From contig NZ_MAYH01000012.1 in assembly GCF_001684975.1 (NCBI RefSeq), positions 186,001 to 250,000 on the forward strand: DNA of 64,000 bases, written 5' to 3'. The notes beneath the pieces were generated by a model. The model was given only the letters and a program-made list of their open reading frames with translations, was not told the origin of the DNA and searched no databases. This stretch comes from Chryseobacterium artocarpi. Lineage in GTDB: Bacteria > Bacteroidota > Bacteroidia > Flavobacteriales > Weeksellaceae. Shown in pieces: positions 44,964-54,527 of the stretch (the first letter of the stretch is position 1; each line of letters begins with the position of its first letter). The position numbers and the translations under genes are program-made.

Positions 44964-44993
44964 TTGTGGGTTTTTAAAAAGTTTATACATTTG
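44964..44993 (+). promoter_or_regulatory. Promoter of the ilv leader and operon (TTG-N19-TACATTTG)
   Basis: TTG at 44964-44966 and TACATTTG at 44986-44993 with exactly 19 nt between them. The element ends 4 nt before the leader ATG, so the transcript is probably leaderless. Confidence 0.75.
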
Positions 44994-44997
44994 CAGT

Positions 44998-45081
44998 ATG
45001 AATTTTATGAATCAAGAAAATATTATTGTCATTTCTATTGCAGCTGTTGTGATTTACAACAGTCAGGAAACGGCATTTTAA
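44998..45081 (+). CDS. ilv leader peptide 1 (attenuator)
   Basis: A 27-codon frame beginning MNFMNQEN with a run IIVISIAAVVI of five Ile and three Val codons, ending QETAF. Its 3' end contains GAAACGGC (45067-45074). It starts 4 nt after a consensus -7 element. Ribosome stalling at the Ile/Val codons would free GAAACGGC to pair downstream and prevent the terminator at 45109. Confidence 0.85.
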   Translation: MNFMNQENIIVISIAAVVIYNSQETAF

Positions 45082-45108
45082 AATAAAATTTTAATTTAAA
45101 TTATACGA

Positions 45109-45136
45109 GCCGTTTCATTTTTGAAGCGGCTTTTTT
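45109..45136 (+). terminator. ilv attenuator terminator 1 with alternate antiterminator
   Basis: GCCGTTTC (45109-45116)-attttt-GAAGCGGC (45123-45130), 8 pairs with one G-U, then TTTTTT. The same GCCGTTTC is a perfect 8-bp complement of GAAACGGC inside leader 1, giving mutually exclusive structures. Confidence 0.88.
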
Positions 45137-45160
45137 ATTTCAATTTTTAGAGTAAACAGT

Positions 45161-45217
45161 ATGTATCAGTTATTCGTAGTAATTATTATCGTCATTATTA
45201 TTCCCTTACGCTTGTGA
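45161..45217 (+). CDS. ilv leader peptide 2 (attenuator)
   Basis: 18-codon frame MYQLFVVIIIVIIIPLRL: three Val, six Ile and three Leu codons. The stop codon is inside GTGAGA (45214-45219), which can pair with the next terminator arm. It lies 25 nt after terminator 1, so it is only transcribed when terminator 1 is bypassed, unless a separate promoter exists. Confidence 0.82.
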   Translation: MYQLFVVIIIVIIIPLRL

Positions 45218-45247
45218 GACGGAAGATGTATGACTGTACATATATTG

Positions 45248-45278
45248 AGCCCTCTCACATTGTGAGAGGGCTTTTTTT
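45248..45278 (+). terminator. ilv attenuator terminator 2 with alternate antiterminator
   Basis: AGCCCTCTCAC-att-GTGAGAGGGCT, 11 perfect pairs, then a T run. TCTCAC (45253-45258) can pair instead with GTGAGA (45214-45219) at the end of leader 2. Confidence 0.88.
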
Positions 45279-45311
45279 ATTCCCTTTTGTTAATTTTTAA
45301 ACCCTATAAAC

Positions 45312-46184
45312 ATGTATTACAACGACGACACGGTCATCTATTTTGATGGAAATTTCATGAAAGCTAAAGAAGCAGGTATGGATCTTTACGGACAATCTCT
45401 TCACTACGGATATTCAGTTTTTGAAGGAATCAAATCTTACAGTACGGAACACGGAACTAAAATCTTTAAGGCAAAAGAACATTACGAAAGATTAAAAAGA
45501 TCCGCTGAACTGATGCATATTCCTTTCGATTATTCAGTAGATCAGCTTACGGAACTTACCTATGAGCTTTTAGAATTAAATGGTTTTACCGATGCTTATA
45601 TCCGTCCGTTAGTCACATGTTCTCCCAATATGTCATTATCCAAAGGGCAAAAATCTTATTTATCCTTACTCGCCTGGGAATGGAACAATGGTTACCTGGC
45701 AGATAAAATGAAGATTATGACATCTCCTTTCCAACGTCCTAATCCAAAAGCATTTAAAGTGGAAGCGAAAGTAGGCGGGCATTATGTAAACTCTATTCTT
45801 GCTTGTCAGGATGCCAAAGACAAAGGGTATGATGAAGCTTTAGTATTGGACGAAAATGGAAATGTAGCAGAAAGTTCGGGTGCTAATGTATTCTATGAAA
45901 AAGATGGAACTCTGTATACTCCGGCAAAAGGAAGTATTCTTCCGGGAATTACTCGTCAGACAGTTTTTGAAATTTGTAATGAGCTGAATATTCCCGTTAA
46001 GGAAACCTTCTTCAAACCTGAAGAAATGAGAGGAGCAGATGCTGCTTTTTTCTGTGGTACAGCAGCTGAAATTGTAGCATTAGATTCATTGGATGATGTT
46101 GCTTTCAGTAAGAAATGGGAGGATACAGCAAGCGAAAAGGTACAACAGGCGTATTTGAAATTAGTGAGAGTTCTGTCATTGTAA
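45312..46184 (+). CDS. ilvE: Branched-chain amino acid aminotransferase
   Basis: Last step of Ile, Val and Leu synthesis; PLP fold type IV. The 290-aa protein has the DLYGQSLHYGYSVFEGIKSY opening, the candidate PLP Lys in VEAKVGGHYVNS, and DENGNVAESSGANVFYEKDG and GSILPGITRQTV blocks. It is the first gene after the two attenuators, 34 nt from terminator 2. Confidence 0.93.
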   Translation: MYYNDDTVIYFDGNFMKAKEAGMDLYGQSLHYGYSVFEGIKSYSTEHGTKIFKAKEHYERLKRSAELMHIPFDYSVDQLTELTYELLELNGFTDAYIRPLVTCSPNMSLSKGQKSYLSLLAWEWNNGYLADKMKIMTSPFQRPNPKAFKVEAKVGGHYVNSILACQDAKDKGYDEALVLDENGNVAESSGANVFYEKDGTLYTPAKGSILPGITRQTVFEICNELNIPVKETFFKPEEMRGADAAFFCGTAAEIVALDSLDDVAFSKKWEDTASEKVQQAYLKLVRVLSL

Positions 46185-46363
46185 AATATTTACATGTAAT
46201 CAATTGATTTTCATTAATATATGATTGTTTTTCAAACTATTGAGTATTGTATTTTTTAGAAAAATTGAAAATTGAAAAATATTACAAGCTGTAGTTTTGG
46301 ACCAGAATTTAGTAAAAAAAGAGTCATTTAAAGAGACAGGAAGAATAGCAAATGCAGGATAAT

Positions 46364-48040
46364 ATGTTAAATAAATATTCAAAAACATTCACACAAAATA
46401 GTGAACAGCCAGCCGCAAAAGCAATGTTATACGGGATTGGCTTTACAGAAGAAGATATGCACAAGGCACAGATCGGGATTGCAAGTATGGGATATGATGG
46501 AAATACCTGCAATATGCACCTCAACGATCTTGCTAAAGTTGTAAAAAAAGGAACCTGGGATCATGGGCTTGCTGGATTAATTTTTAATACAATCGGAGTC
46601 AGTGACGGGATGAGTAACGGTACAGATGGAATGCGTTATTCACTCGTAAGCCGTGATGTGATTGCAGACAGTATTGAAGCTATTTGTGGAGCACAGTATT
46701 ATGACGGGCTTATTGCTTTGCCAGGTTGTGATAAGAATATGCCGGGAACAATCATTGCAATGGGAAGACTGAACAGACCTTCATTGATGGTTTACGGTGG
46801 AACAATTGCTCCGGGCTGTTACAAAGGTGAAACTTTGAACATCGTTTCTGCTTTTGAAGCTTTAGGAAAGAAGATAGCAGGCGAAATATCTGACGAAGAT
46901 TTTGATGGAGTGGTGAAAAATTCATGTCCCGGAGCAGGAGCATGTGGCGGAATGTACACAGCAAATACCATGGCATCAGCAATAGAAGCGCTGGGAATGA
47001 GTCTTCCTTATTCATCATCCAATCCGGCTTTAAGCAAAGACAAACAAAATGAATGTCTGGAAGCTGGAAAATATCTGAAAATACTCCTTGAAAAAGATAT
47101 AAAACCATCAGATATCATGACCCGAAAAGCCTTTGAGAATGCACTTCGGCTGATTGTAGTCTTGGGAGGAAGTACCAACGCAGTTCTGCATTTTATAGCA
47201 ATGGCTAAGAGTGTTGGAGTACCCTTAACGCAGGATGATTTTCAAACCATGAGTGATTCTACACCTATGTTAGCTGATCTTAAGCCTAGTGGAAAATATC
47301 TGATGCAGGACCTGTATGAGCATGGAGGAATACCTGCAGTAATGAAGTACCTATTAGAAGAAGGACTGTTGCATGGGGACTGCTTAACCGTTACCGGAAA
47401 AACATTAGCTGAAAATCTGGAACATGTGCCAAGACTAGATTTTAATACTCAGAAGATTATAAGACCATTATCAAACCCTGTTAAACCAACTGGACATTTG
47501 AGAATTCTATATGGAAACCTTGCTGAAAAAGGAAGTGTGGCAAAAATAACAGGAAAGGAAGGTGAAAGATTTTTAGGAAAAGCCCGTGTGTTTGATGGCG
47601 AAAAGAATCTGATCAAAGGCATTGAAGATGGAACGGTACAGCAAGGTGATGTTATTGTAATTCGTAATGAAGGACCAAAAGGAGCTCCGGGAATGCCGGA
47701 AATGCTGAAACCTACAAGTGCTTTGATCGGAGCTGGATTGGGAAGCAGTGTTGCTTTGATTACAGATGGCAGATTCAGTGGCGGAACTCACGGTTTTGTA
47801 GTAGGGCATATCACTCCGGAAGCTCATGAAGGCGGGCTGATTGCTTTTGTGGAAGATAATGACCTGATTGAAATAGATGCGGTAAACAATACAATACAGC
47901 TCAAAGTTTCAGAAGAAGAAATTGAAAGAAGAAAACAAGGCTGGAAAAAACCGGACCTGAAAGTAAAGAAAGGTCTACTGTATAAATATGCGTTAACCGT
48001 ATCATCAGCGGCAGAAGGTTGTGTAACGGACGAAATTTAA
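46364..48040 (+). CDS. ilvD: Dihydroxy-acid dehydratase
   Basis: Dehydrates dihydroxy acids to 2-oxo acids for Ile and Val. Iron-sulfur ligands are visible in [10 protein letters not shown] and [17 protein letters not shown], and [14 protein letters not shown] and [21 protein letters not shown] are present. The product is 558 aa from the ATG at 46364 (MLNKYSKTF), which aligns with the family start; ATG 46352 is the alternative. It follows ilvE by 179 nt; no terminator is seen in that gap. Confidence 0.95.
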   Translation: MLNKYSKTFTQNSEQPAAKAMLYGIGFTEEDMHKAQIGIASMGYDGNTCNMHLNDLAKVVKKGTWDHGLAGLIFNTIGVSDGMSNGTDGMRYSLVSRDVIADSIEAICGAQYYDGLIALPGCDKNMPGTIIAMGRLNRPSLMVYGGTIAPGCYKGETLNIVSAFEALGKKIAGEISDEDFDGVVKNSCPGAGACGGMYTANTMASAIEALGMSLPYSSSNPALSKDKQNECLEAGKYLKILLEKDIKPSDIMTRKAFENALRLIVVLGGSTNAVLHFIAMAKSVGVPLTQDDFQTMSDSTPMLADLKPSGKYLMQDLYEHGGIPAVMKYLLEEGLLHGDCLTVTGKTLAENLEHVPRLDFNTQKIIRPLSNPVKPTGHLRILYGNLAEKGSVAKITGKEGERFLGKARVFDGEKNLIKGIEDGTVQQGDVIVIRNEGPKGAPGMPEMLKPTSALIGAGLGSSVALITDGRFSGGTHGFVVGHITPEAHEGGLIAFVEDNDLIEIDAVNNTIQLKVSEEEIERRKQGWKKPDLKVKKGLLYKYALTVSSAAEGCVTDEI

Positions 48041-48051
48041 AATAAAACATC

Positions 48052-49776
48052 ATGAAGAATTTAAACCTATCTACAGAAACAGAACTGAGCGGAAGCCGGA
48101 TTATTCTTGAAGCATTTCTTCAGGAAGGAGTGAAAACCGTTTTCGGATATCCGGGAGGTGCTATTATTCCTATCTATGATGCACTTTACGATTATAAAGA
48201 CCAACTGGAACATATTCTTGTCCGTCACGAGCAGGCTGCAGTACATGCTGCGCAGGGATTAGCCAGAGTTTCAGGTGAAGTAGGTGTTGTAATGGCTACG
48301 AGTGGTCCCGGTGCAACGAATCTTGTGACAGGATTAGCCGATGCTTTGCTGGATAATACTCCTCTTGTATGTATTACAGGACAGGTTTTTGAACACCTTT
48401 TAGGTACAGATGCATTTCAGGAAATTGATGTGATGAATATTACCAGCCCTGTTACCAAATGGAATTATCAAGTGACCGATGCCAATGAGCTTCCTGAAGT
48501 TTTAGCCAAAGCTTTTTATATCGCAAAATCAGGACGTCCGGGACCAGTGCTTATTGATGTGACTAAAAATGCTCAATTGCAGAAAGTTTCATATAAAGGA
48601 TATACCCGCTGTCATTCCTTAAGAAGCTACAAACCTGATCCGGTTCCATCTATGGAAAATATTGAAAAGGCGGCAGATTTGATTAACCATGCAGAACGTC
48701 CGTTCATTATTGCAGGACAGGGAATTATGCTTGGAAAAGCAGAAAAAGAATTTTTACAGTTTGCAGAAAAATCAGGGATTCCTGTCGCATGGACGGTTTT
48801 AGGAATGGGAGCTGTTCCAACCCACCATTCACAGGCTGTAGGAATGGTAGGAATGCATGGAAATTACGGTCCGAATATTCTTACCAATCAATGTGATGTG
48901 CTTATTGCAGTTGGGATGCGCTTTGATGACCGTGTTACAGGAAGATTGGACCAATATGCGAAACAGGCAAAGATCATCCACTTTGATATTGATAAAGCAG
49001 AAATCAATAAAAATGTAAAAGCAGATGTCCCGGTTCTTGGAAACTGTAAAGAAACGCTACCGCTTATTACCGCTTTAATACAGGAAAAAGAACATGCAGA
49101 CTGGCTTCAAAAGTTCAAAGACTGTCTGGAAATAGAAAGTATAAACCTGATCAATGAAGAACTGTATCCCACAGAAGGAGAGATCACCATGGGAGAAGTT
49201 ATCAGATGTCTTAATGAAATGACAAAAGGAGAAGCAGTTATTGTTACGGATGTTGGTCAACATCAGATGGTCACCTGTCGATATTCAAGTTTTAAAAACT
49301 CCCGAACTAATATTACCAGTGGCGGATTGGGAACGATGGGTTTCTGTCTTCCGGCAGCAATAGGTGCCGCTTATGCAGATCATGACCTTCCTGTGATTGC
49401 GGTCATGGGAGACGGCGGAGCACAAATGAATATTCAGGAGTTGGGAACGATCATGCAATATCATCCGAAGGTTAAAATTCTAATTCTTAATAACAGCTAT
49501 CTGGGAATGGTAAGACAGTGGCAGGAACTTTTTCATGAAGAAAGATATTCCTCAGTGGATATCCAAAGTCCGGAATTTGTAAAAGTAGCGGAAGGATATC
49601 ATATCGCAGGAAGGAAAGTAACCCAGAGAGAGGATTTAAAAGACGCTTTTCTTGAAATGCTTGAACATGATGAAGCATTTCTGCTTGAAGTAATGACAGG
49701 TAAAAAACACAATGTATTCCCGATGATCCCCCAAGGGAAAAGCGTGTCAGAAGTTGTATTGAATGACAAACCATAA
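48052..49776 (+). CDS. ilvB: Acetolactate synthase large subunit
   Basis: TPP-dependent enzyme making acetolactate or acetohydroxybutyrate. The 574-aa protein has the catalytic Glu in VRHEQAAVHAAQGLAR, FQEIDVMNITSPVTKWN and the TPP motif GDGGAQMNIQELGTIM (about residues 450-465). It lies 11 nt after ilvD and 12 nt before ilvN. Confidence 0.95.
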   Translation: MKNLNLSTETELSGSRIILEAFLQEGVKTVFGYPGGAIIPIYDALYDYKDQLEHILVRHEQAAVHAAQGLARVSGEVGVVMATSGPGATNLVTGLADALLDNTPLVCITGQVFEHLLGTDAFQEIDVMNITSPVTKWNYQVTDANELPEVLAKAFYIAKSGRPGPVLIDVTKNAQLQKVSYKGYTRCHSLRSYKPDPVPSMENIEKAADLINHAERPFIIAGQGIMLGKAEKEFLQFAEKSGIPVAWTVLGMGAVPTHHSQAVGMVGMHGNYGPNILTNQCDVLIAVGMRFDDRVTGRLDQYAKQAKIIHFDIDKAEINKNVKADVPVLGNCKETLPLITALIQEKEHADWLQKFKDCLEIESINLINEELYPTEGEITMGEVIRCLNEMTKGEAVIVTDVGQHQMVTCRYSSFKNSRTNITSGGLGTMGFCLPAAIGAAYADHDLPVIAVMGDGGAQMNIQELGTIMQYHPKVKILILNNSYLGMVRQWQELFHEERYSSVDIQSPEFVKVAEGYHIAGRKVTQREDLKDAFLEMLEHDEAFLLEVMTGKKHNVFPMIPQGKSVSEVVLNDKP

Positions 49777-49788
49777 AATAAATAGAAA

Positions 49789-50070
49789 ATGAAAACAGAA
49801 AATAAAGAATATACCATAACAGCCTATACTGAAGATTGTTTGGGATTGATGAGCAGAATCAATGCTATTTTCTCAAGACGAAGAATTTCCATGATTCATT
49901 TTAACATGGGACCTTCGGAAACAGAGAATATTAAAAAGTTTGTGATTACGATTAGAGAATCAGAAGAATCGGTTCAGAAAATTACAAGACAAATGGAAAA
50001 ACAGGTAGATGTATTAGAGGTACATTATCATAAAAATCCATATTTCACAGCAATAGAATACGCAAGCTAA
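49789..50070 (+). CDS. ilvN: Acetolactate synthase small (regulatory) subunit
   Basis: A 93-aa ACT-domain protein (YTITAYTEDCLGLMSRINAI, IHFNMGPSE) of the short IlvM/IlvN type; no C-terminal ALS_ss_C domain. It is expected to bind IlvB and mediate feedback by valine or another amino acid; the short form may respond weakly. Confidence 0.88.
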   Translation: MKTENKEYTITAYTEDCLGLMSRINAIFSRRRISMIHFNMGPSETENIKKFVITIRESEESVQKITRQMEKQVDVLEVHYHKNPYFTAIEYAS

Positions 50071-50147
50071 TAAAATAAAAAGCTTTTGTGATAAAAGATA
50101 AAGTGGTTAAAATTTAAAAAATCAAACAACAAATAAAATCAAAAAAA

Positions 50148-51194
50148 ATGGCAAAATTGAATTTCGGAGGAGTAGAGGAAAACGTAGTAACAAGAGAAGA
50201 ATTTCCCTTAAATAAAGCTCAGGAAGTATTAAAAGATGAAGTTGTAGCAGTAATTGGCTATGGAGTACAGGGACCAGGGCAGGCATTAAATCAGAAAGAT
50301 AACGGAATTAATGTTATTGTAGGGCAGAGAAAAAATTCTAAATCATGGGATAAAGCTGTAGCAGACGGATTCGTACCTGGTGAAACATTATTTGAAATAG
50401 AAGAAGCATTAGAGAAAGGAACGATAATCTGTTACTTGTTAAGTGATGCCGCACAAATAGAATACTGGCCTAAAGTAAAGCAGCATCTTACTCCTGGAAA
50501 AGCTTTGTATTTCTCTCATGGATTTGGAATTACCTTTAATGAACGTACAGGAATTGTTCCGCCGACAGATGTAGATGTCTTTCTTGTTGCTCCTAAAGGT
50601 TCAGGAACTTCATTAAGGAGAATGTTCCTTCAAGACAGAGGACTGAACAGTAGTTTTGCCGTTTATCAGGATGCTACGGGAAAGGCTAGAGATAGAGTAA
50701 CCGCGTTGGGAATTGCCATCGGAAGCGGTTATTTATTCGAAACAGACTTTAAAAAAGAAGTATATAGTGATCTTGCAGGAGAAAGAGGAACTTTGATGGG
50801 AGCTGTTCAGGGGATATTTGCTGCACAGTACGATGTATTAAGAAAAAATGGTCACAGCCCGTCTGAAGCATTTAATGAAACAGTAGAAGAGTTGACCCAA
50901 TCATTGATGCCTTTAGTAGCTGAAAACGGAATGGATTGGATGTATGCCAACTGTAGTACAACCGCTCAAAGAGGTGCTTTAGACTGGTGGAAACGTTTCA
51001 GAGATGCTACTTCGCCTTTGTTTGAAGAACTTTATGAAAACGTTGCTAAAGGAAACGAAGCACAAAGATCCATCGACAGCAACAGTAAGCCTGATTACAG
51101 AGAAAAACTGGAGGCAGAACTTACAGAATTAAGAGAAAGTGAAATGTGGAAAGCAGGAAAAACTGTACGCAGCCTGAGACCAGAGAATAATTAA
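50148..51194 (+). CDS. ilvC: Ketol-acid reductoisomerase (NADP+)
   Basis: Isomerises and reduces acetolactate in Ile/Val synthesis. A 348-aa class I enzyme: Rossmann motif VIGYGVQGPGQALNQKDNG near residue 36, cofactor loop GQRKNSKSWDKA with Arg-Lys-x-Ser pattern that favours NADPH, LVAPKGSGTSLRR, and metal-binding DLAGERGTLMGAVQG. Starts 77 nt after ilvN. Confidence 0.95.
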   Translation: MAKLNFGGVEENVVTREEFPLNKAQEVLKDEVVAVIGYGVQGPGQALNQKDNGINVIVGQRKNSKSWDKAVADGFVPGETLFEIEEALEKGTIICYLLSDAAQIEYWPKVKQHLTPGKALYFSHGFGITFNERTGIVPPTDVDVFLVAPKGSGTSLRRMFLQDRGLNSSFAVYQDATGKARDRVTALGIAIGSGYLFETDFKKEVYSDLAGERGTLMGAVQGIFAAQYDVLRKNGHSPSEAFNETVEELTQSLMPLVAENGMDWMYANCSTTAQRGALDWWKRFRDATSPLFEELYENVAKGNEAQRSIDSNSKPDYREKLEAELTELRESEMWKAGKTVRSLRPENN

Positions 51195-51207
51195 TACAAA
51201 ATGTAAA

Positions 51208-52470
51208 ATGAGGACGGGAGAAACATATCTATCCAGGTTGGATACTATTTATAAAGCAGCAGAAAGACTAGAATATGTCTGTGTTAAAACCCCTTTGGCA
51301 ATTAATAATAATCTGTCAACAGTTTATAATGCGAAAGTACAATTCAAAAGGGAAGACCTTCAAAGGGTAAGATCTTATAAAATCCGTGGGGCATACAATA
51401 AAATGGCAACGATGTCGAAGGAAGAGCTTTCCAGAGGAATTGTTTGTGCCAGTGCAGGAAATCATGCTCAGGGTGTTGCTTTTGCATGTAATAGCATGAA
51501 GATTAAAGGAACTATTTTCATGCCTTTGCCTACGCCTGGACAAAAATTGGAACAGGTAAAAATGTTCGGTGGAGATTATATTGATATTGTTTTGCATGGA
51601 GATACTTTTGACAAAGCTAAAGATGCTGCGATGAGGTTTTGCAACGAGCAGAACGGAATGTTTATCCATCCTTTTGATGATCCCGCAATTATAGAAGGAC
51701 AAGCTACGACAGCATTGGAAATCCTTGAACAGGCTGATGAACCTATTGATTATCTTTTTGTACCAATAGGTGGTGGCGGGCTGGCTGCAGGTGTTTGTAC
51801 TGTTTTTAAAGAATTATCTCCCCAAACCAAAATTATTGGAGTAGAACCTTCGGCAGCTGCAAGTATGAAAAAGGCGTTGGAAGTAGGAAAACCTGTTCAT
51901 CTTGAAAAGATCAGTCGTTTTGTAGATGGTGCAGCTGTACAACAAGTGGGAAATCATACTTTTGAAATTTGTAAAGATATTTTGCATGATATGGCAGGAG
52001 TAGAAGAGGGGTTGGTATGTGAGACTATTCTTTCATTGTATAATAAAGATGCCATTGTGGTGGAACCGGCTGGTGCACTTTCTGTCGCTGTGCTGGAAAA
52101 ATATAAAGAACAGATAGAGGGAAAAAATGTAGTCTGCATCATCAGTGGAAGTAATAATGATATTACAAGAATGGAAGAGATCAAAGAAAAAGCTTTGCTC
52201 TATGCCAACTTAAAACATTATTTTCTGGTAAGGTTTCCGCAACGTCCAGGGGCTTTAAAAAGCTTTGTTATGGATGTGTTGGGGCGTAATGATGACATAA
52301 CTTTTTTTGAATACACTCAGAAAAATTCAAAGGAAAAGGGAATAGCAGTCGTAGGAATCGCTTTAAAACAAAAAGAAGATTTTACACCTTTGATGGATAA
52401 AATGAAGAAGTATGATTTCTTTGTCAATTATTTAAATAATGATCCTTCTTTGATGAATTTGCTGATCTAA
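51208..52470 (+). CDS. ilvA: Threonine ammonia-lyase (biosynthetic threonine deaminase)
   Basis: First committed step to isoleucine; PLP fold type II. The 420-aa protein has the PLP Lys in RVRSYKIRGAYNKMA, phosphate loop PIGGGGLAAGV and a short C-terminal regulatory domain with FPQRPGALKSFV (one ACT-like repeat), shorter than the two-repeat E. coli IlvA. It ends the operon; the product 2-oxobutyrate is a substrate of IlvBN. Confidence 0.93.
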   Translation: MRTGETYLSRLDTIYKAAERLEYVCVKTPLAINNNLSTVYNAKVQFKREDLQRVRSYKIRGAYNKMATMSKEELSRGIVCASAGNHAQGVAFACNSMKIKGTIFMPLPTPGQKLEQVKMFGGDYIDIVLHGDTFDKAKDAAMRFCNEQNGMFIHPFDDPAIIEGQATTALEILEQADEPIDYLFVPIGGGGLAAGVCTVFKELSPQTKIIGVEPSAAASMKKALEVGKPVHLEKISRFVDGAAVQQVGNHTFEICKDILHDMAGVEEGLVCETILSLYNKDAIVVEPAGALSVAVLEKYKEQIEGKNVVCIISGSNNDITRMEEIKEKALLYANLKHYFLVRFPQRPGALKSFVMDVLGRNDDITFFEYTQKNSKEKGIAVVGIALKQKEDFTPLMDKMKKYDFFVNYLNNDPSLMNLLI

Positions 52471-52497
52471 TTAGAAATACATCCACATTTTTACTAG

Positions 52498-52735
52498 CCA
52501 CGAATACACGAATAAAATTATGGCTGTAATTAGTCTATGTATCTATGTGGTTTAAAAAAAATAACCACATAGTTACATAGAATTTTGTAGCTAGAAAGAT
52601 GAATTTGTAAATGGTTTATATGCTTTAATTTTGTTGTAAACGTTTAATTACCAATTGTATATGTTGGTTTTTATTTATTGAAGAGAAAAAATGATCCTAT
52701 CCAACTAAAAGTATTCGTGCATTTGTGGCATTATA
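52498..52735. repeat. Palindromic MITE-like element (CACGAAT family), about 238 bp
   Basis: Left end GCCACGAATACACGAAT and right end GTATTCGTGCATTTGTGGC form a near-perfect terminal inverted repeat. An inner arm CTATGTGGTTT (52544-52554) pairs with AACCACATAG (52562-52571) around a short A-rich centre. No ORF inside. Shorter relatives occur at 11513-11615, 34899-34924 and 59971-60012. Confidence 0.6.
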
Positions 52736-52742
52736 ACAAAAA

Positions 52743-52772
52743 AATTCCGGCTCACATTCGTGAGCCGGAATT
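52743..52772 (-). terminator. Terminator after the M28 peptidase gene
   Basis: AATTCCGGCTCAC-attc-GTGAGCCGGAATT, perfect stem, T run on the minus strand. Confidence 0.88.
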
Positions 52773-52778
52773 GGTCAT

Positions 52779-54248
52779 TTATCTTTCAAGTGTAAAATTT
52801 GAAATCACTTTCGGACGTTCAGCCTCGTTAGCAACTTTCCAGGATGTTCTGTACATCCATTCTGTCATTTTATACAGCTTTTTATAGTTGATGTTTTCAG
52901 ATTCATCTTGTGGCGTATGATATTGGTCGTGCAGTACGCTGGTAAAAAATATTGCAGGAATTCCAACTTTAGCATACGGAAGATGATCACTTCTGAAATA
53001 GAAATATTCAGCATGCTGTGGAGAATCCCAATCTTTCAGATACTTGAATTTTGTACTTTCATTATTGGCATCTTCAGCCATTTTTACCAATTCTTCAGAA
53101 TTCTTATGAGGAGCGTTTCCACCTAATAAAGCAGCTTCATTATTATCATTTCTTCCGATCATATCTCCATTCAGCACAGCTACAATACTCTCTTTCGGAA
53201 CTACAGGATGAGCGGCATGCCATCTTGATCCCAGTAAACCTCTTTCTTCAGCACCATGGAAGACAAACAGAATACTTCTTTTTGAAGGTTGTTTTTTGTA
53301 AGCTCTTGCCATTGCCAACATTGCTACACAAGTACTTGCGTTGTCATCAGCACCGTTATAAATAGTGTCATTTTTTACAGGATGTCTGATCCCGTCATGG
53401 TCCTGATGTCCGCTTAGAAGAACATATTCATTTTTAAGTACAGGATCCGTACCTTCTATCTTTCCGATGATGTTTACAGAAGGATATTTGTAGGTTTCAG
53501 TCATGAGGTTCAGAGAAATTTTTGGGTTGTTTTTTACCCAATTTGCATTTTCCCTTTTGATCCAAAGTACAGGAATATTACTAGTTATTTTCTCTCTCAA
53601 ACCTTCTACGCCGTAGCTTCCTCTGGTCATTTGGGGAAGTACTTCCACCCAGCTTTTGTCAGAAATATCATCGGTAATGAAAATAATTCCTTTTGCTCCC
53701 AGTTCACTGGCTTTGTTATAGTATTTTGTTCTTACAAATCCAGGATATCTTCTTACAAAAAGGGTCATTTCCTTATCAATATTTTTATCCGAAGCATTTA
53801 CAGCAAGAACTTTACCTCTGATATTCAGTTTTGACAGATCTTCAGGTTCAGCATTTCCTGCGTAAACAATATCTCCGTCCAGAGTAGAATTTACAGGCTC
53901 AGCAACTAAAAAATCCTTCCATAACTTTAGATTCTGATCTCCAATTTTCAAGGTGCTTTGTGGAGTAACCTGATGTCTGTACATTTCAAAAAACTGAAAA
54001 AATGTACCATTATCACCTGCAGGTTTCATTCCTGCTTCTTTAGCTTTATCGGCAAGCCACATGGATACTTTTAATTCATCAAGTGTTCCTGCTTCACGCC
54101 CCCAGAACTGATCTGCGGCAAGTTCGTACATATCCTTTCTCAGATCTGTTTCCTTAATAGCAGAAACCAATGGATTCTTATAGCTTTGAGCATTCCCGAT
54201 ACTGAATAAAAGAAAACTCAATAGGGAAAAAACATAATTTTTATTCAT
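52779..54248 (-). CDS. M28 family zinc metallopeptidase
   Basis: A 489-aa secreted protein (signal YVFSLLSFLLFSIGNAQ). A PA-like inserted domain (about residues 110-230) precedes the M28 catalytic core: zinc ligands in LSGHQDHDG, YNGADDNAST, FHGAEERGLLGS (catalytic Glu), NGDMIGRN and the final His in SVLHDQYHTPQDE. Typical of aminopeptidases of Bacteroidota. Confidence 0.9.
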   Translation of the reverse strand: MNKNYVFSLLSFLLFSIGNAQSYKNPLVSAIKETDLRKDMYELAADQFWGREAGTLDELKVSMWLADKAKEAGMKPAGDNGTFFQFFEMYRHQVTPQSTLKIGDQNLKLWKDFLVAEPVNSTLDGDIVYAGNAEPEDLSKLNIRGKVLAVNASDKNIDKEMTLFVRRYPGFVRTKYYNKASELGAKGIIFITDDISDKSWVEVLPQMTRGSYGVEGLREKITSNIPVLWIKRENANWVKNNPKISLNLMTETYKYPSVNIIGKIEGTDPVLKNEYVLLSGHQDHDGIRHPVKNDTIYNGADDNASTCVAMLAMARAYKKQPSKRSILFVFHGAEERGLLGSRWHAAHPVVPKESIVAVLNGDMIGRNDNNEAALLGGNAPHKNSEELVKMAEDANNESTKFKYLKDWDSPQHAEYFYFRSDHLPYAKVGIPAIFFTSVLHDQYHTPQDESENINYKKLYKMTEWMYRTSWKVANEAERPKVISNFTLER

Positions 54249-54254
54249 AAGCTT

Positions 54255-54491
54255 TTAGTTTAAGCTGCCCAGTTTATCAGCAAATTGTTTTGAAAACTCT
54301 TTTCTGTCTTCTTCCAGTTTTTCCGGATCAGAAGGTAAAATATAATTGAACAGAATTTTATCCTCGTTATCTAAAAATATAATTTCCTTTTCCTCTCCGT
54401 TGATCATTTGTGAGAAAATTTCCCACATGGAAGTGTCTTTTAGTTTTAATAATTCAAAAAACGCTTCTGCTTTTATTTCTATTGTCTGCAT
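54255..54491 (-). CDS. Hypothetical protein (78 aa)
   Basis: Acidic cytoplasmic protein of 78 aa; the N terminus IEIKAEAFFELLKLKDTSMWEIFSQM looks helical, and the tail is charged. It sits 6 nt upstream of the M28 gene and 36 nt after the DUF5686 gene on the same strand. No family recognised. Confidence 0.55.
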   Translation of the reverse strand: MQTIEIKAEAFFELLKLKDTSMWEIFSQMINGEEKEIIFLDNEDKILFNYILPSDPEKLEEDRKEFSKQFADKLGSLN

Positions 54492-54527
54492 GTTTATGAT
54501 AATATATTTAAGTGTAAAGATCGTAAT

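Larger units (their letters stand above)
52471..52778. other. Intergenic stretch carrying a palindromic repeat
   Basis: No gene seen; the interval is mostly the repeat element at 52498-52735 plus the terminator at 52743. Confidence 0.5.
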
